DNA from: Paraspadella gotoi
Taxonomy: Eukaryota > Chaetognatha
Reading direction: 5' to 3'
DNA length: 64,000 nucleotides
Assembly (NCBI GenBank): GCA_051294375.1
Contig: CM119264.1
Coordinates: forward strand, 14,167,323-14,231,322
Below are positions 63,867 through 64,000 of the stretch, piece by piece. The notes beneath the pieces were generated by a model, which had not been told where the DNA came from, ran no database searches, and saw only the letters and a list, made by a program, of their open reading frames with translations. Position numbers and translations under genes: made by a program. Position 1 is the first letter of the stretch. Each line of letters begins with the position of its first letter.

Positions 63867-64000
63867 CAGACAAAAACCCCGAGGCCCATGCGCTGAGTCT
63901 TCGAATCGGCGTTAGACTCCTAACAAATGTCGCGCGACTTGGAAATTGGCGACGGAAGACCTTCGGAAGAGCAATTCGGTGGAGGAGAAATCTCGTCTCT

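Overview
The window is 64 kb of animal nuclear DNA from a scaffolded draft assembly. Split coding exons with GT-AG introns, very frequent simple repeats, several DNA transposons and runs of N all show this; nothing in it is prokaryotic. About thirty (GA)n/(CT)n tracts are present, together with many CpG-containing triplet arrays of the GAC/GTC type. Abundant intact CG dinucleotides suggest a genome with little CpG methylation, so an arthropod or another invertebrate is the best guess. I cannot name the species.

Layout. 1-12.4 kb: gene-poor, AT-rich DNA with microsatellites, a repeat element at about 3.05-3.85 kb, a TTAA-flanked non-autonomous DNA transposon (9999-10873) and an LTR-retrotransposon fragment with a primer-binding-site motif (to 11342). 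12.5-18.4 kb: the only gene supported well. It has a 2 kb first coding exon (12476-14465) and two short exons (18071-18192 and 18291-18357). Phases match at every junction, and the three exons join into one V-type immunoglobulin domain with both cysteines, the core Trp and a D-S-G-x-Y-x-C motif. An unusually long N-terminal region with a hydrophobic segment and long Asp/Glu, Thr and Lys/Arg tracts precedes it. 18.4-34.6 kb: probably introns and 3' part of that gene, with microsatellites, SINE-like elements, an AT-rich MITE and a candidate terminal exon (34032-34263) followed by AATAAA.

27.9-30.8 kb: a large inverted repeat centred on a 25-N gap. 37.6-52.3 kb: direct and inverted duplications (A, A', A'' and B, B') that differ mostly by small indels and are broken by 25-N gaps. 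They look like gap-filling or noisy-read artefacts rather than real segmental duplications. Between them, about 43.9-48.1 kb has a different composition and no microsatellites.

52.3-64 kb: a second copy of the AT-rich MITE, a TTC/GTC minisatellite, and a complete hAT-type transposon (55160-59482) with an exact 8-bp target duplication, hexamer arrays inside both ends, and a third MITE copy nested within it. The last 4.5 kb is purine-rich DNA with GA tracts, a G-quadruplex motif, a G20 run and an A25 run.

I found no tRNA, rRNA, CRISPR or operon structure. Most open frames in the window are translations of simple repeats (SLSLS, RERER, DDDD, VVFVV) and are not annotated as genes.
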